From Hysterangium stoloniferum (taxonomy: Eukaryota; Basidiomycota; Agaricomycetes; Hysterangiales; Hysterangiaceae), in assembly GCA_015178975.1 (NCBI GenBank), contig WHVD01000016.1, positions 1 to 64,000 on the forward strand: DNA of 64,000 nucleotides, read 5' to 3'. The notes below the pieces were generated by a model. It saw only the letters and a list, made by a program, of their open reading frames with translations. It searched no databases and was not told the DNA's origin. The translations under genes were made by a program, and so were the position numbers. Of this stretch, positions 34,345 to 45,105 are shown piece by piece (position 1 is the stretch's first letter; the number at the start of each line of letters is the position of its first letter).

Positions 34345-35860
34345 TTAGAGTGAGGATAAAGGTCCGGGTTTACTCAGAAAAGCTGTGTGGAAGTTGGTAA
34401 CAATTTCCATAGTGTGTCCAAGTTCCATGGCCAATATCCATAAAGTTTCCTTGTTGGTACCTTCATAACCTGCCCATTTGATTAGATAGAGCAATTTACA
34501 AGTACATTGGCAATTGTCAATTTTTGAATCCAAGATCTCAGAAACTTCAAATTTGGGTTCTCCGTCAATGATGACTGGAGGGGGTGGAGGTTGAATACAT
34601 TCTGGGATATTATTAGGAACACAAGGTTCTAACATGGAAATGTGGAAAATGGGGTGGACTGCTCACATACTATCAGGAAGTCGGAGAGTCCATGAAAGTG
34701 AACTGGCTTGTGCTATAATTTCAAAAGGGCCTAAGAATTTCTCAGCAAGTTTTTTAGAAGGTCGGGTGGTATGGAAGAATTGAGCTTTTACAAAAACCTG
34801 ATCACCAATTTTAAAATTAGGAGGTGGGATCCTGTTTTTGTCCATGGAACATTGATAATATTCCTGGGCAGAAGAAATAGCTTTCTGAAGTTCTTGATGT
34901 AACTCATCGAGATCGGTAATAAATTCTTGAGCATGGATAGAAGCCAAATCTCATTTGGAATGTACTGTGAGATTCGGATTATAGCCTTTGTTGGCGAAAA
35001 AGGGAGAGATGCCGGTAGTTGTGTTCAGAGAGTTATTGTAGGCAAATTCCACGATCAGAAGAAGGGATTTCCAGTTGTCCTGTTGATAGTTGCAGTAGAT
35101 GTGGAGATATTGTTCCAATATTTGATTAATGTGTTCCATTTGTCCATCACCTTCCAGGTGATATCCTGAGGTGAAGTGTAATTTCATGTCAAGGGCTTTT
35201 CTGAGGGCCTGGAAGAAATGGGAGACAAACTTGGAGCCTTGATTGGAAGTTACATAAGATGGAACACCATGTTTGGAAAATATGTGAATAATGAAAAGTT
35301 CTGCTAATTGTAAGGACATGATTGTATTGTGAGTGGGTATGAAAATGCCTTGTTTTGAGAATCAATCCACAACAACTAGAATGGATGTAAAGCCTTCGGA
35401 AGTCAGAAGTTGTTCGATAAAATCCATGGAAATTGAGTTCCAGGGTTTTTCTGGTATTGGAAGTTGCTTGAGAAGGCCGTACAGCTTATGTCTCTGGGTT
35501 TTAGAGTGTAAGCAGGTGGTGCATGACTTACAGAACTGGGTTACAAAATCTCAGAGGTTGGGCCAAGTATATTCTCTACAGATTAGACCAAGAGTATTGT
35601 TAATGCCATAATGTCCAGAGATTGGATGATTGTGTTTGTACTGAAGTACACTGAGTCAGAGATTATTGAAATCTGGAATGTAGATACGTCCATCAAGACA
35701 GATAAAGCCTTGAGAGTCTTGTGACCATCGGGGTTGGTCGGGATTATTGGGAACTTCTAGGTGTGGCTTGAGAGTCAGGTTGGAAGTGAGTGCAGAAAGG
35801 ATATCTTGATGTAATTGCTCAATGTCCATAATCATGATGCTACGCATAATTGGATAGTAG
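34345..35860 (-). pseudogene. Ty3-I integrase and chromodomain
   Basis: From 35860 downward: Y-Y-P-I-M-R-S-I-M-I-M-D, the zinc-binding region (H-N-H-P-I-S-G-H-Y-G, C-K-S-C-T-T-C), catalytic-core landmarks (S-M-D-F-I-E-Q-L, S-K-H-G-V-P-S-Y-V-T-S), N-Q-I-L-E-Q-Y-L-H-I-Y and A-E/V-F-A-Y-N-N. Then come the G-D-Q-V-F-V-K-A block, K-K-L-A-E-K-F-L-G-P-F-E and a C-terminal chromodomain (I-K-W-A-G-Y-E-G-T-N-K-E-T). Core Asp in T-S-D-R-G is Asn in T-S-N-Q-G. Several TGA or TAG stops. Chromodomains steer integration to marked chromatin in chromoviruses. Confidence 0.75.
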
Positions 35861-36536
35861 GGAGGGTGTTTATAATTACTATAATCTCAAATATTTACTA
35901 ATAAAAGTCTTATTTTTACAAAACTTCATCTTTAAATAGTGATATCTATTCTGAAACAATTATATCATCAAAAAACAACCATCAGAAATAGTTCTCCATA
36001 TTACATCTTATACAACCCATAGTTATTTAACAAATTCTATTGTATATAATTTCCTTCCTTTTACAGATGTCTACTAATACTTTTATTAGTACTTTGTCTT
36101 TTAAAAGCTGTAATGTAGTTATTTCCTAGTAAAATATATGAGATGTCATTGGAAATTTTTCATCCTATGGCCTTCTTTATTAAGTGAAATTACCTATATA
36201 TTCTGGGTATGTTGAATCAAGTAGAAATCTGTTCAGATTGACAGATCCATTCCAAAGTAATACATATGTATTTAGAGGTGCCAATGATATACATTATGCA
36301 TGGAATGGACTATCTAAAGATATCTACTTTTTAAAAGTATTAGTGTTTCAAACTACTAATTTTTTTTATTGTCTACTCATGTCCAGAAAGATTCTTTAGT
36401 TTGTAATGTATGAGAGAGTTTAAAACTTTTTGAAAGTTTTAAAAACCAAATTATGTTTGAATCACATCCCAGATGTTTAAATGACCTTTAGAGTATATTA
36501 GAATTTGGTATACTTAATAGTTTTCAGATATCCTCC
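35861..36536 (+). mobile_element. MITE1a, 676 bp, 3-bp TSD TAG
   Basis: Ends GGAGGGTGTTTA and ..GATATCCTCC (imperfect inverted ends GGAGGRTRT), flanked by TAG. Removing it and one TAG joins the Ty3-I frame as T-S-L-Y-Y-P-I, matching T-Y-Y-L-P-I in the E element, so the boundaries are exact. Non-coding. The second copy is at 54883-55557 in reverse. A 3-bp TSD fits the PIF/Harbinger superfamily, but the assignment is inference. Confidence 0.88.
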
Positions 36537-37593
36537 TAGAGGGAAGTCACTCGAATAGATGTGGAAAGTTGCTGTGTTGTAAAAACTGGTTTCCAGTTAT
36601 GTGGATTAACAACAGCATAGTTACTTTCCCCCTCTTTAGGATAGACATCCCATTGTCAAGTCATGGCATCTGGTTTTCCACCAAGACGTCCAGGTCAGAA
36701 ATGGATAATCATGTTGAAAGTGGAAAGGAATTCAGACCAGTGGGCTTGCTGGTGGGTTAAAAGTTTAGTGGTAGAAAAATATTTGAGATTTTTGTTATCA
36801 GTAACGATGTCAATGGGATTGCAGAACCTTTGAGGTAATGACGCCAATGTTTGAAAGCTTCAAAAATTGCCAAAAGTTCCTAATCATGAACATTGTAGTT
36901 GAGTTCGGACACTGAAAGTGTCTGAGAAAGGAATGCAACCGGATGAATTTCACTGTCAGAATCTTGATCGTAAGGTCTGAAATTAGTTTCCAGTTCTTCC
37001 ACAAATGTGTCCCAGTCATCAAGCCATACGGGTGTCTCGTCAGATATTCTGGATAGTCTGGGTTCAAGCCAATCCTGAGTGGTATCCTTGAGATAAGAGA
37101 GCACAAATTTGACTTTTCAACTGTCAGATTTAAATGCAGCGGGTTGATCATGGAAACTGAAATGGCATTGGAGAAGGAAATTCTTCAATTTTTTCGGATC
37201 CTTGCCAGTAAATGGTTTGGGTTCTTTGACTCTGGTGTGGGATGATTCTTTGCTTTCCTCAGCAGATTTCAAATAGTCAGTGAATTTCACAATGGAGTTG
37301 ACAAACAACAGTTCAGTCGGTTCATTGGAAGATTTCTTTTTCCGATGTCGCCAGTTGTTCTTCTACTTTGTTGTTGGAAGTGTTGGGAGTGTTGGGATCC
37401 TTTGCTACCTTGGTAACTTCTTCAGTAACTTCTTTGACGGAAACTGATGTTGTTGGCTGATTTGGGGTTTTGGGTTGGGTGGTATAAAGTTGCAATGGGG
37501 ATTGAAGTTGAGATGGTCCTTTGGCAGCTTTGCATTTGGGACCCATGATGAGCAAGTTGCAGAGTTGAAATCTGATATACTGTTAAGTGCCAT
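36537..37593 (-). pseudogene. Ty3-I gag fused to RNase H by internal deletion
   Basis: The minus strand starts with an N-terminal gag region (P-T-T-S-V-S-V-K-E-V-T). It continues to E-P-K-P-F-T-G-K-D-P-K-K-L-K-N-F-L-L-Q-C and L-E-T-N-F-R-P-Y-D-Q, the retrotransposon gag domain. Without a break the frame passes into D-S-E-I-H-P-V-A-F-L-S-Q-T-L-S, which belongs to RNase H (E-I-H-P-V-A-Y-H-S-R-T-L-S in the E element). Nucleocapsid, protease and reverse transcriptase are therefore missing. The RNase H part runs on to [11 protein letters not shown] and P-G-R-L-G-G-K-P-D-A-M-T, with TGA codons at Arg positions. It ends at MITE1a. Confidence 0.75.
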
Positions 37594-38147
37594 GTTGGGA
37601 ATGTATTCCAGAACTATCAGAAAGTCACCAGGAAGTTGGGAACTATCAGATAGGGTCAGGATGTTGGCTTCAGCTTATGTGCTGCACCTCTACACAAATG
37701 CTCAGAAGTCCTTAATTTCAAAGGTGAGACTTATGATGATGGAAGATACAGATATTCAGAGTTCCGAAGAGTTCTGAATATTGAGCATACAGAAAGACAG
37801 AAGAGGGAATGAGAACTAAGTCGATATCAGATCTAAAGTAAAGTACAAATTTGTGGAAACTAATACAAGTCTTCTCATTATTGTACTACAAACTAAGACC
37901 ACAATAAGATGGAAATGGAAGTATTCTGAAATGGGAATACAACAAGACGAATTGGGGAAACAATATTCCGAAATGGGAATATAATAAACAAACAAGTGAA
38001 TACTTGTCAACAGACAAATTACCAAATGTGGAACAAGGGAAGAATGCAGAAGATACGGTAACTATGATGTTCCATAGTTGGAGATTGGAAGTCAGAAGTT
38101 GGAGGTCAGAAGTCAGATATTGAAACATCTGGGAATGGGTCATAACA
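37581..38147 (-). mobile_element. 5' LTR of Ty3-I
   Basis: 567 bp. The minus strand begins TGTTATGACCC at 38147 and ends CACTTAACA at 37581. Shared motif at 37663-37690. The first internal bases are GTATATC, beginning GTAT as after LTR-B1; no TGG-type primer site is obvious. Confidence 0.82.
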
Positions 38148-38204
38148 CTCCTGCAAAATGACAGCTGCAGCTGTGGTTGTGACAGAGGTTGGAACTGGCA
38201 CAGT

Positions 38205-38375
38205 AACAATGTGCACATGTCATGAGTAACAATGCACATGTGTCATGAGTAACAATGCACATGTGTCATGAGTAACAATGCACATGTGTCATGAGTAACA
38301 ATGCACATGTGTCATGAGTAACAATGCACATGTGTCATGAGTAACAATGCACATTGTCATGAGTGACAATGCACT
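38205..38375. repeat. 23-bp tandem repeat, about 7 units
   Basis: Unit ATGAGTAACAATGCACATGTGTC repeated head to tail with one shortened and one altered unit at the right end. A minisatellite without spacers, so not CRISPR. Confidence 0.9.
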
Positions 38376-38925
38376 CTGATACGTCCTTTTATCCTTTGAT
38401 GATTTGTTTATTCTATGTCTCACCTATGTCATAAATACTGTGGACCGTTTCCTTTTTCATAGTCACCACCTTCAGTTACTCATGGCCTCTGACCTCATCA
38501 TAACCTTCCTGTTCTTGGTCAAGTTTATTTGCAATGGTATTTCTGCTCTTCCCTTAGTTAGTATTTTCTAGATGCCAATAACTTGTATATAAACCCACTG
38601 TAATGTAGCTACTAAGTAATCAGAATATTGACTTAGATACACCTCTATTTTCTGACTCTGCTATCCATTCACGACCCCCACATTCCGATGCCACCCAATT
38701 TCATGACTTCCACATTCCAATGCCCCCGATTTCACAACAACCTACATTTATGACCTCAACCTCAACTCCAATATCCATCACTTTGGTTTCTGACTGTTCG
38801 CATATGCCTCAGTTTCCAATCACTGAGTATTACCTTATACATTTGAAATTTAAGGATGTTTGATGGTACCTTTGCGAGGGTGCAGCACATATGTACATAA
38901 GCTGAAGCCAAGTCCTTCTATTTGG
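38376..38925 (+). mobile_element. Eroded LTR-C4
   Basis: Follows LTR-C1 in order (CTTGTATATAAACCCACTGTAATG at 38582, then the GCGAGGGTGCAGC lead-in and the shared motif at 38896-38915) but is CpG-poor and truncated near 38925. Here the motif is widened by an inserted CACATATGTA. Confidence 0.65.
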
Positions 38926-39115
38926 TTCCTCAGGGAGCTCTGCTACCTCCATGGGAACTCCATCCTCATCCAAACTGGCATCCTCAGAACTCCTGATCTG
39001 TGGTTCTTCATAGACATAGCCACCATACTCCACCAGGAACTTCCAAAACTCCTCACATAGCCCACAGAGTTCATTTTCCATCACACCTGCACCTGGTTGG
39101 TCTTCCTAAGCAACT
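38926..39115 (-). pseudogene. C-terminal fragment of the zinc-cluster ORF family
   Basis: The minus strand reads E-N-E-L-C-G-L-C-E-E-F-W-K-F-L-V-E-Y-G-G, matching the segment S-L-W-G-L-C-E-E-F-Q-E-F-L-V-E-Y near 51530 downstream of the zinc cluster in the B element. The cluster itself is not found to its right. Confidence 0.55.
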
Positions 39116-39920
39116 CATTCTACATCCAATGGCAAACATTTTTGTTTTAACTGGGCCCTTGGATCACAGTGCATATGGGGAGGCAGCTGCAACAACACAC
39201 ACACATGTTTCCACCATGCACTGGCCCTGGATGAGCACCGAGTTAAATTCCTTCCCAAGTACATGTGTGGTGGAGTCATGGTTGATGAAAGTAAGTCGTT
39301 GCATAACAACCCAAACCCAAGTTCCCCAACTTCAAAAGAATACCACGACCCCAACCTATTAATACTTCTACCATGTTGTCTCGTACTGAAAACATCGAGC
39401 ACTGTACGGGTAATTCTGGGATGCCATCATCGATGCACTCCACCTCGCAGGACAACATGGCAGGCACCTCCATCAACTCGGGGAGCGGCACTGCTTTCAC
39501 TCCATATCCTCCTTTCCCCAGACCCCGACTCCCCAACTTCAAAAGGATACCTCGACCCCAAACAATGGTTCCTCCTCCCCCACCTCCTCGAACAGAAATT
39601 GTTGAGCACTGGGGGGAAGCCTCTTCGTCCACATAGCCTATGCGGACAAACCCCATCCCAGAAGCTGCACCCCTGCCCTCTGGTACTTGGGGGGCTCCCT
39701 TGGGAACATGGAGTGAAACCCCCCACCCCCTCATAGTATCTTCCCTTCCACCAAAGAGGAGATCAGGAAAAAATGGCAGTCTGAGGCTTTCTCCGCACAG
39801 GTTCAGGAGGAATTGAAAATTCTCAAGAGGAAGAGGAGGGAGGAGTACTTAGAGGGACAGTGAAAAATGGGTGCTAGGGATCATATCCCCTCAAGGCAGA
39901 TGTGACAGGAATGGAGGAGA
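39116..39920 (+). other. Pro-rich duplicated 5' part of the gene at 39921-41804
   Basis: Two related stretches about 220 bp apart (39310-39420 and 39523-39640) both contain CCCCAACTTCAAAAG and a Pro-rich P-R-P-x-L-P-N-F-K-R-I-P-R-P phrase. Coding-like, but I cannot fix exons. It includes a long Pro run (T-M-V-P-P-P-P-P-P-R). Confidence 0.4.
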
Positions 39921-41804
39921 ATGGAAGGAAACAACAACCCTTCAACCATCGCTCCCCCCCCAGGCCATAAATGGATGGATTTCGCTGAGACAGATTGCAG
40001 TGATGGGGGCATGCCATGTGTTCAGAGTGTAGGACAGAAAAGCAGGAAAGGAAAGGACAGAGTCACCTTCTATGATTGGGACAAAGTACAGAGGATCAAG
40101 CTACAAAGCATTGCATTGCAATGTGGGGACAGAGTTACACTACCTCCCAGACCTCCTTCCCAACATGGGCCTTAGGAACGAACCTATCAGATGGGACCCA
40201 TCAACTTCTCATCTGATTCAGAGGATGACCAATCACGCTACCCTGCCTACAACAGCAGGTACCTTGGCACCGATTGCCATGAGGGTTTTTTACTTCTGGA
40301 CAATATTCACTTCTTCACAAGTGACCCTAATCAATGATGAAAACTGCCGACTTCTGTCAGAGTTTGGAGGGGGTATCATCCAACTGACCCTGTGATGCCG
40401 TCCAGCTCCACTCACCTCCCTCCACCTCCATCCATTTCTTCCACGCCTTCACTGCAATGCTTTACACCCTTTTCAGCCCTGCTGGGAGGTTGTGAACCAT
40501 CCACCGACCCACCTTCTCTCCCCCCCATACTGTTGCCCCTCCTCCCAGCAGAATCTTCCCTCATACCACCACCCTCACCTGCACCTGAGCCCTCTCTGGC
40601 ACCGTGGCCAACTCCACCCCCCTGCATGTCCCCTGAACCTCTTGTCATCACCTGCTCTACCCTGGCGCCATTTTTCCCTGCAGTGTCAGACACTTCCCTG
40701 GTTCCCCTGCTAGCACAGAGCCCACCTCCCATCTCTCCCTGCTCACCTTGCATTTCTCTGGGGAGCCCCATTCATCAACCCAATACTACATTGATGGATG
40801 TCGATCACCCTATCCAGGAAATCCTCACGGCACCTCCCTCAGTCATGGAGGAAGTCCTCGAGGCACCTCCCTCAGCCATGGATGTCTTTGAGGAACCCCC
40901 CCCCACCACGGAGGTCTTCAAGGAACCTCCCCCAGCCATGGAAGTCTTCGAGGAGCCTCCCCCCTTAAGCGAAAAAGCCAAGGGGAAGCAGAAAGCTGAT
41001 GTTCAGGTTGATGAACCCCTTGACCCTTTCCCGGCCGACCCCATTTGCCACCCCCCACCACAGCCACCCTCTCCCCCTCACTCTCAAGACACAGCGGACT
41101 CGGCTCGTTTCTTACAGACTGGTTGGATGTGCGTGTCCATTAACTACCCCTCCAACATTTTCACTGTGGGACACATGTTAATGTGCCTGGGGCCAACCTT
41201 GCGACACCCCCTTCTTGAAGGGCATATCCAAGGGTATAGCAGGTCTCTCACACTGTCAGATTATATGAGTACCTTTTACTTATGCATCAACGACCCTAGG
41301 GAACAGCTGTGTTTGGCAGAGGATATCAAGTGTGTTGAGCTCTCCATGTTTCGGTCCCTGCTTGTTGACTCCTCTTGTGTCCTTCCTGAGCATGCACTGA
41401 TCCACCTGGCTGTGGACCTAGTTGACCTGTTGGAGCATCTGTTGTCAGATTCCGGCACCCTGGGAGGACTTCCCTCTGGCGGAGATGCGAGCTGTGCACC
41501 TCTTCTCACTCCTGCCCCACCATCACTACCCCCCCGGCCTCCTCTCATCGCTCACATTACTGACACCTCCACTGATCATGTTCACACCATCATTCGAACG
41601 TGCCAGAAGGCCTATGGCCGTTGGGTCTCTTCAATCCAGAAACTGAATGGGGTGACATCTGCCAACAACATTTTGAAGTGGGAAGACATTGCCCTTTCCT
41701 TTCACACCAAGCATCTTGCCTGGGGAAATGCTATCCTGCACCTTGGAGGTTCCTTGCAGGACATATGGGGAGGAGTTCCAAGTGTCCTTTGCCACCTTCT
41801 TTGA
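39921..41804 (+). pseudogene. Unknown Pro-rich agaricomycete protein, mostly open
   Basis: One frame is open for 1.88 kb except for a TAG at about 40171-40173 (TGG to TAG) and a double TGA at about 40336-40341. The first part has H-K-W-M-D-F-A-E-T-D-C-S-D-G-G-M-P-C and K-G-K-D-R-V-T-F-Y-D-W-D-K-V-Q-R, then D-S-E-D-D-Q-S-R-Y-P-A-Y. The middle is Pro/Ser-rich with a repeated phrase (M-E-V-F-E-E-P-P-P, four to five times, about 40830-40965). A folded-looking C-terminal part follows, with S-I-N-Y-P-S-N-I-F-T-V-G-H-M-L and N-I-L-K-W-E-D-I-A-L-S-F-H-T-K-H. The 470-codon stretch after 40392 is the longest ORF in the window. No known domain. Codon order and hydrophobic spacing argue for a real gene; the stops argue for recent decay. 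Confidence 0.5.
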
Positions 41805-42310
41805 CATAGCTCTTCGACCTGGGGGGCACTGTGAGAGGTATGGCAAAATATGCTCAGGAAATATAGTCTGGATGAGCCCATACTATATTTCCATTATTAT
41901 TTCTTCTTTCTCTCTATTTTATCATACACTTATATTTAGTTCGACAACCTATGTATGCAGTACATCGACTCTTGTGGGCACATACATGCCAGACTTATGT
42001 ATTCTAGCACCCATAATTAGAACTCAGACACTTTTTACCCCACAACCACGACTTACCCAGACACCCAGTTAGTGTCCTGTAAGATGTGTTTGGGGTATTG
42101 TCTCGACCGTCACAGATGGGCTTTAACTATCCACACAATCAGAGTTTCAAACTGTACCAGTCAAAACTCCATCTATATCTCAATCCGCATGGACCGCATC
42201 CATGCTACTCTACTATTTGACTCTCTCATTACTCTTTTCTACACTCGAGCAGTCATTCGGAATTGCACTTAACAGTCGATTCCCTTTATTCGTTTTAGCT
42301 CTCTACTCTA
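41805..42310. other. AT-rich DNA, nothing recognised
   Basis: Follows the Pro-rich gene and may hold its 3' untranslated part. Short ORFs only. Confidence 0.35.
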
Positions 42311-42955
42311 CAGTAGGCAACAAAACCCTTACAATGTTTTGTACTTTTTGAAAGACATGGCTATTCCTCCAGAACTAAATTCTGTAAAATTCCGAAAATA
42401 TTATGTAATATACTTCAATATCATACCTTCCAGACGTGCACAGCCACAAGGCACCACATCGTTATTTGGTAAGTCCACATCACACACAAACCAATAGCTC
42501 ATTGTAAGGGTTTTGTTGCACACATTTTTAAAGTTCAAAATGGGGTCCTAGTCACATGACTTTGTTTATAAAGTTCAACAAAGTCATGTGACCACTCTTC
42601 CTCAATGTATATAAGATGAAAGCAACCAGTTGGAATCCCACAATCACCCTATTCACAATGAAAAAGCTCTCCTCCAGCCAAATCCAACATGTTCTTACTC
42701 TACTTGACTCTGGAATTTCTGGAGACCAAATATGTTACCAAACTCATCTCACCAGTGCCACCATCAGTCGTATTCACTCTGAGCATCGCTCTGACCTCCC
42801 CAAATGCTCTGGTGGCCGTCCTACAAAGCTTACCACAGCCAATATTGCCTATGTTAGAAGAATAATTTGCATGGGGAAGGTTGATAATGCCACACAGGCA
42901 ACCAAGAAACTTATAGACATCATCAACACTCCTATTACTTCACAAACAGTTGTGT
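42311..42955 (+). mobile_element. Tc1-like element K, 5' half
   Basis: A TA at 42309-42310 is followed by CAGTAGGCAACAAAACCC. The 20-mer GCAACAAAACCCTTACAATG (42317-42336) returns in reverse complement at about 42504-42523, so the 5' end can fold back. The transposase N-terminus (from about 42658) is a paired helix-turn-helix: K-K-L-S-S-S-Q-I-Q-H-V-L-T-L-L-D-S-G, I-C-Y-Q-T-H-L-T-S-A-T-I-S-R-I-H and G-G-R-P-T-K-L-T. It breaks off at Q-T-V-V near 42952; the DDE catalytic domain is missing. Confidence 0.75.
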
Positions 42956-43345
42956 GGGGGGGTGGGGGGGTTCCACCACCATGCTGGTTCAGGTGCACAT
43001 TGTGCAAATGCAATGTGCATGTGGGTGCTGGCAGGCATGATGTGCCCTCATGCCACCTCACTTGCACCACATGACTGGGGCACATACAGTATGTCATGAA
43101 CACATGTGTGTGGGCATGTGTGACAGGCCCTCCCACACTGCCTCATTCACATTTATTGTGCCACCAGGTGCATTACATCATGAATGTGCATGTGTGGGTG
43201 TTCTGCAAGGGTGCTAACAGGCACAACAGCCCTTCATGCACACCACCTCACTTGCATCACATGACTCAGCACATGACATGTGAGTAGGTGGGGGGGGGGG
43301 GTCCATTGCATCTGTCAGTGTGCATGCAAGTGGGGCAGTGTGGAT
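42951..43345. repeat. TG-rich duplicated segment bounded by G runs
   Basis: A G7-T-G7 tract at 42953-42969 and a G10 or longer run at about 43289-43301 bracket two related copies of about 150 bp (for example CACCTCACTTGCA at about 43055 and 43245). Very rich in GTGCATG-type words and without CpG. Confidence 0.6.
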
Positions 43346-43689
43346 CCATGTATTTTTACCTAACTCTAACTGTGGCTGCAGTTCTTAAAAACAATTACAA
43401 TAAATTTCAGAATTGTGGGAAATGGAGGAAAATGCCAGTCAATAAAATGAAATACCAATAAGCCTGTAAATCCACTAAATCCAATTAAATTCCAGTAAAT
43501 TTCAGTAAATTCTAATTAAATCCAATCAAATTCCAATTAAGCTCAAGTAAATGCCAGTAAATTCAGTTAAACAACATTGTTAAACTGTTCTATTCCTGAC
43601 CATTCTGTTACATCCTTTGTGGACTGTTATTAAATCCTCATTGTCATTTTGAAAAGATTTTAAATAAATGTACAGCACCCAGTGTAATT
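43346..43689. other. AT-rich DNA with short word repeats
   Basis: Words such as AATTCCAGTAAAT recur irregularly at 43465-43565. No coding signal. Confidence 0.4.
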
Positions 43690-44226
43690 ACCAGAGGCTT
43701 GGGATACTAAGAGTTATTATTCCATAAGCTTCTCCAAATAAGAGAGGGATTAAAAATGGGTATTCTGAGTCAATATTTAAACTGAAGGGTAGTAATGTAC
43801 AGGATCAGGTTTTATCCCAATGTAAATGGAAACATGGAGGACTGAGAATGGAGATTTTATATTATGTAAAAGAATACAGGAAATTAGGAAAATGGAACAG
43901 AAGATCAAGAAAAGAAATACAACACCATAGAAAAAAGATCAATACTCTGAGAACATAGGAAATTAGGAAAATGGAACAGGGGATCAAGACAAGAAATACA
44001 AGACCATAGAAAAAAGATCAATACTCTGTCGCAAATGATCTGGTGCAAGGAATAATAGAATGCCATCAGCAAGGAATGGGAGGGCTAGAAAATGAAGTCA
44101 TTAAGTAGGTGTGTTGTTGATATATTGTTATAAGAGATGTTGTTATTAGTAATATTAATGTTAGGATGTTAAAAATAGTATAGGTTGAAAAAACACACTA
44201 GGGCCTGAATGATGTGGTTCCTAACA
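43690..44226 (-). mobile_element. LTR-D-like remnant with internal duplication
   Basis: The minus strand begins TGTTAGGAACC at 44226. An 80-bp tandem duplication (AGGAAATTAGGAAAATGGAAC.. at about 43877 and 43957) lies inside. Eroded; the shared motif was not found. Confidence 0.5.
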
Positions 44227-44974
44227 GGTAGGTTTTAACTCAATCTTTGAACTGGATATTAGTAGAATATAAGACAATAATTTATACTAGCAAATTTAAT
44301 GACAGACAGATGAGTAGAAGGGAAGGGAAGTGGGGTATTCAGTATAATTGAGAATAAATGGGGAGCTGGAATGTGCAGAAGCCCTCAATATGACATGGTC
44401 ATGGAAGGTAATATAAAAGTTATGTGATCAAGTATTGAGACACTATCAACAAAGATACCAGAGCTGGCGGCACTACCAACAAAGATACCACAATTAGGGG
44501 GACCAATGTCAGGCTGCTGGATGAATAATGATTGTGGAAAGAGCCTGAAATAATACTTGTCATAATGGAGCAAGGCTGTGGTTGATATAAATATCTCACT
44601 GAGTACTTTGAGTGAAAATTAGAGATATATGGCATTCTTTGCTTGAATAACAACTATTCCAACTCTAAAACAATTTTGGCTCAGGTAATATAACTATCAA
44701 TAAGTCAGAGGTCAATCACTAAAATAGTATTGGCATCTTCTCACATATACAGTTTTATGTTGATGTTTCAAGGGATCAAGTTGAGGAAGAATGAAAATAC
44801 TATTCCAAGACAGATATGACCGCTGATATAGTGTTTAAAGACATTATTATTGATTCAGATCACATGTACTAATAAATCCTTCGAATTGTTGATCCAGGTC
44901 ACAAAGCAACTGAGTAAAGTTGTGGTAGTAGCATGGTGGGGGTTTGCCCCCCATGGGTCACAGCCTTGTCATAT
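44227..44974. other. Eroded DNA, possibly LTR-derived
   Basis: CpG-poor, no coding signal, no clear ends. Confidence 0.3.
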
Positions 44975-45105
44975 CTAGATTGTTGGAATGCAATCCAATT
45001 ACATAAGCTCCAAATATGGAAATACTACAAATATATATACACAGGAGACTCATTAGAAGGGTTTTTTGCCTGACAACTCTTACCCACAAAACTATTTATA
45101 TATAT

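Larger units (their letters stand above)
24171..38147 (-). mobile_element. Ty3-I: chromodomain LTR retrotransposon with nested insertions
   Basis: Minus-strand element. The 5' LTR is 37581-38147. The 3' LTR is 24171-24634 plus 32816 to about 32927, split by LTR-F2. Flanks are CTCTT on the left and CTCCT on the right, a 5-bp target duplication differing by one transition. Order on the minus strand: LTR, gag start, in-frame jump to RNase H, (MITE1a), integrase, chromodomain, antisense zinc-cluster ORF, polypurine tract (G6 next to the 3' LTR, plus-strand C6 at 32928-32933), LTR. Its own genes are broken by stops and a large gag-pol deletion. Confidence 0.8.

Noticed and set aside
38205..38375. 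CRISPR-like array
   Set aside because: The 23-bp units abut directly with no variable spacers, and the window is eukaryotic.
40412..40771. 119-codon Gly/Glu-rich minus-strand ORF
   Set aside because: Reverse shadow of the Pro-rich gene.
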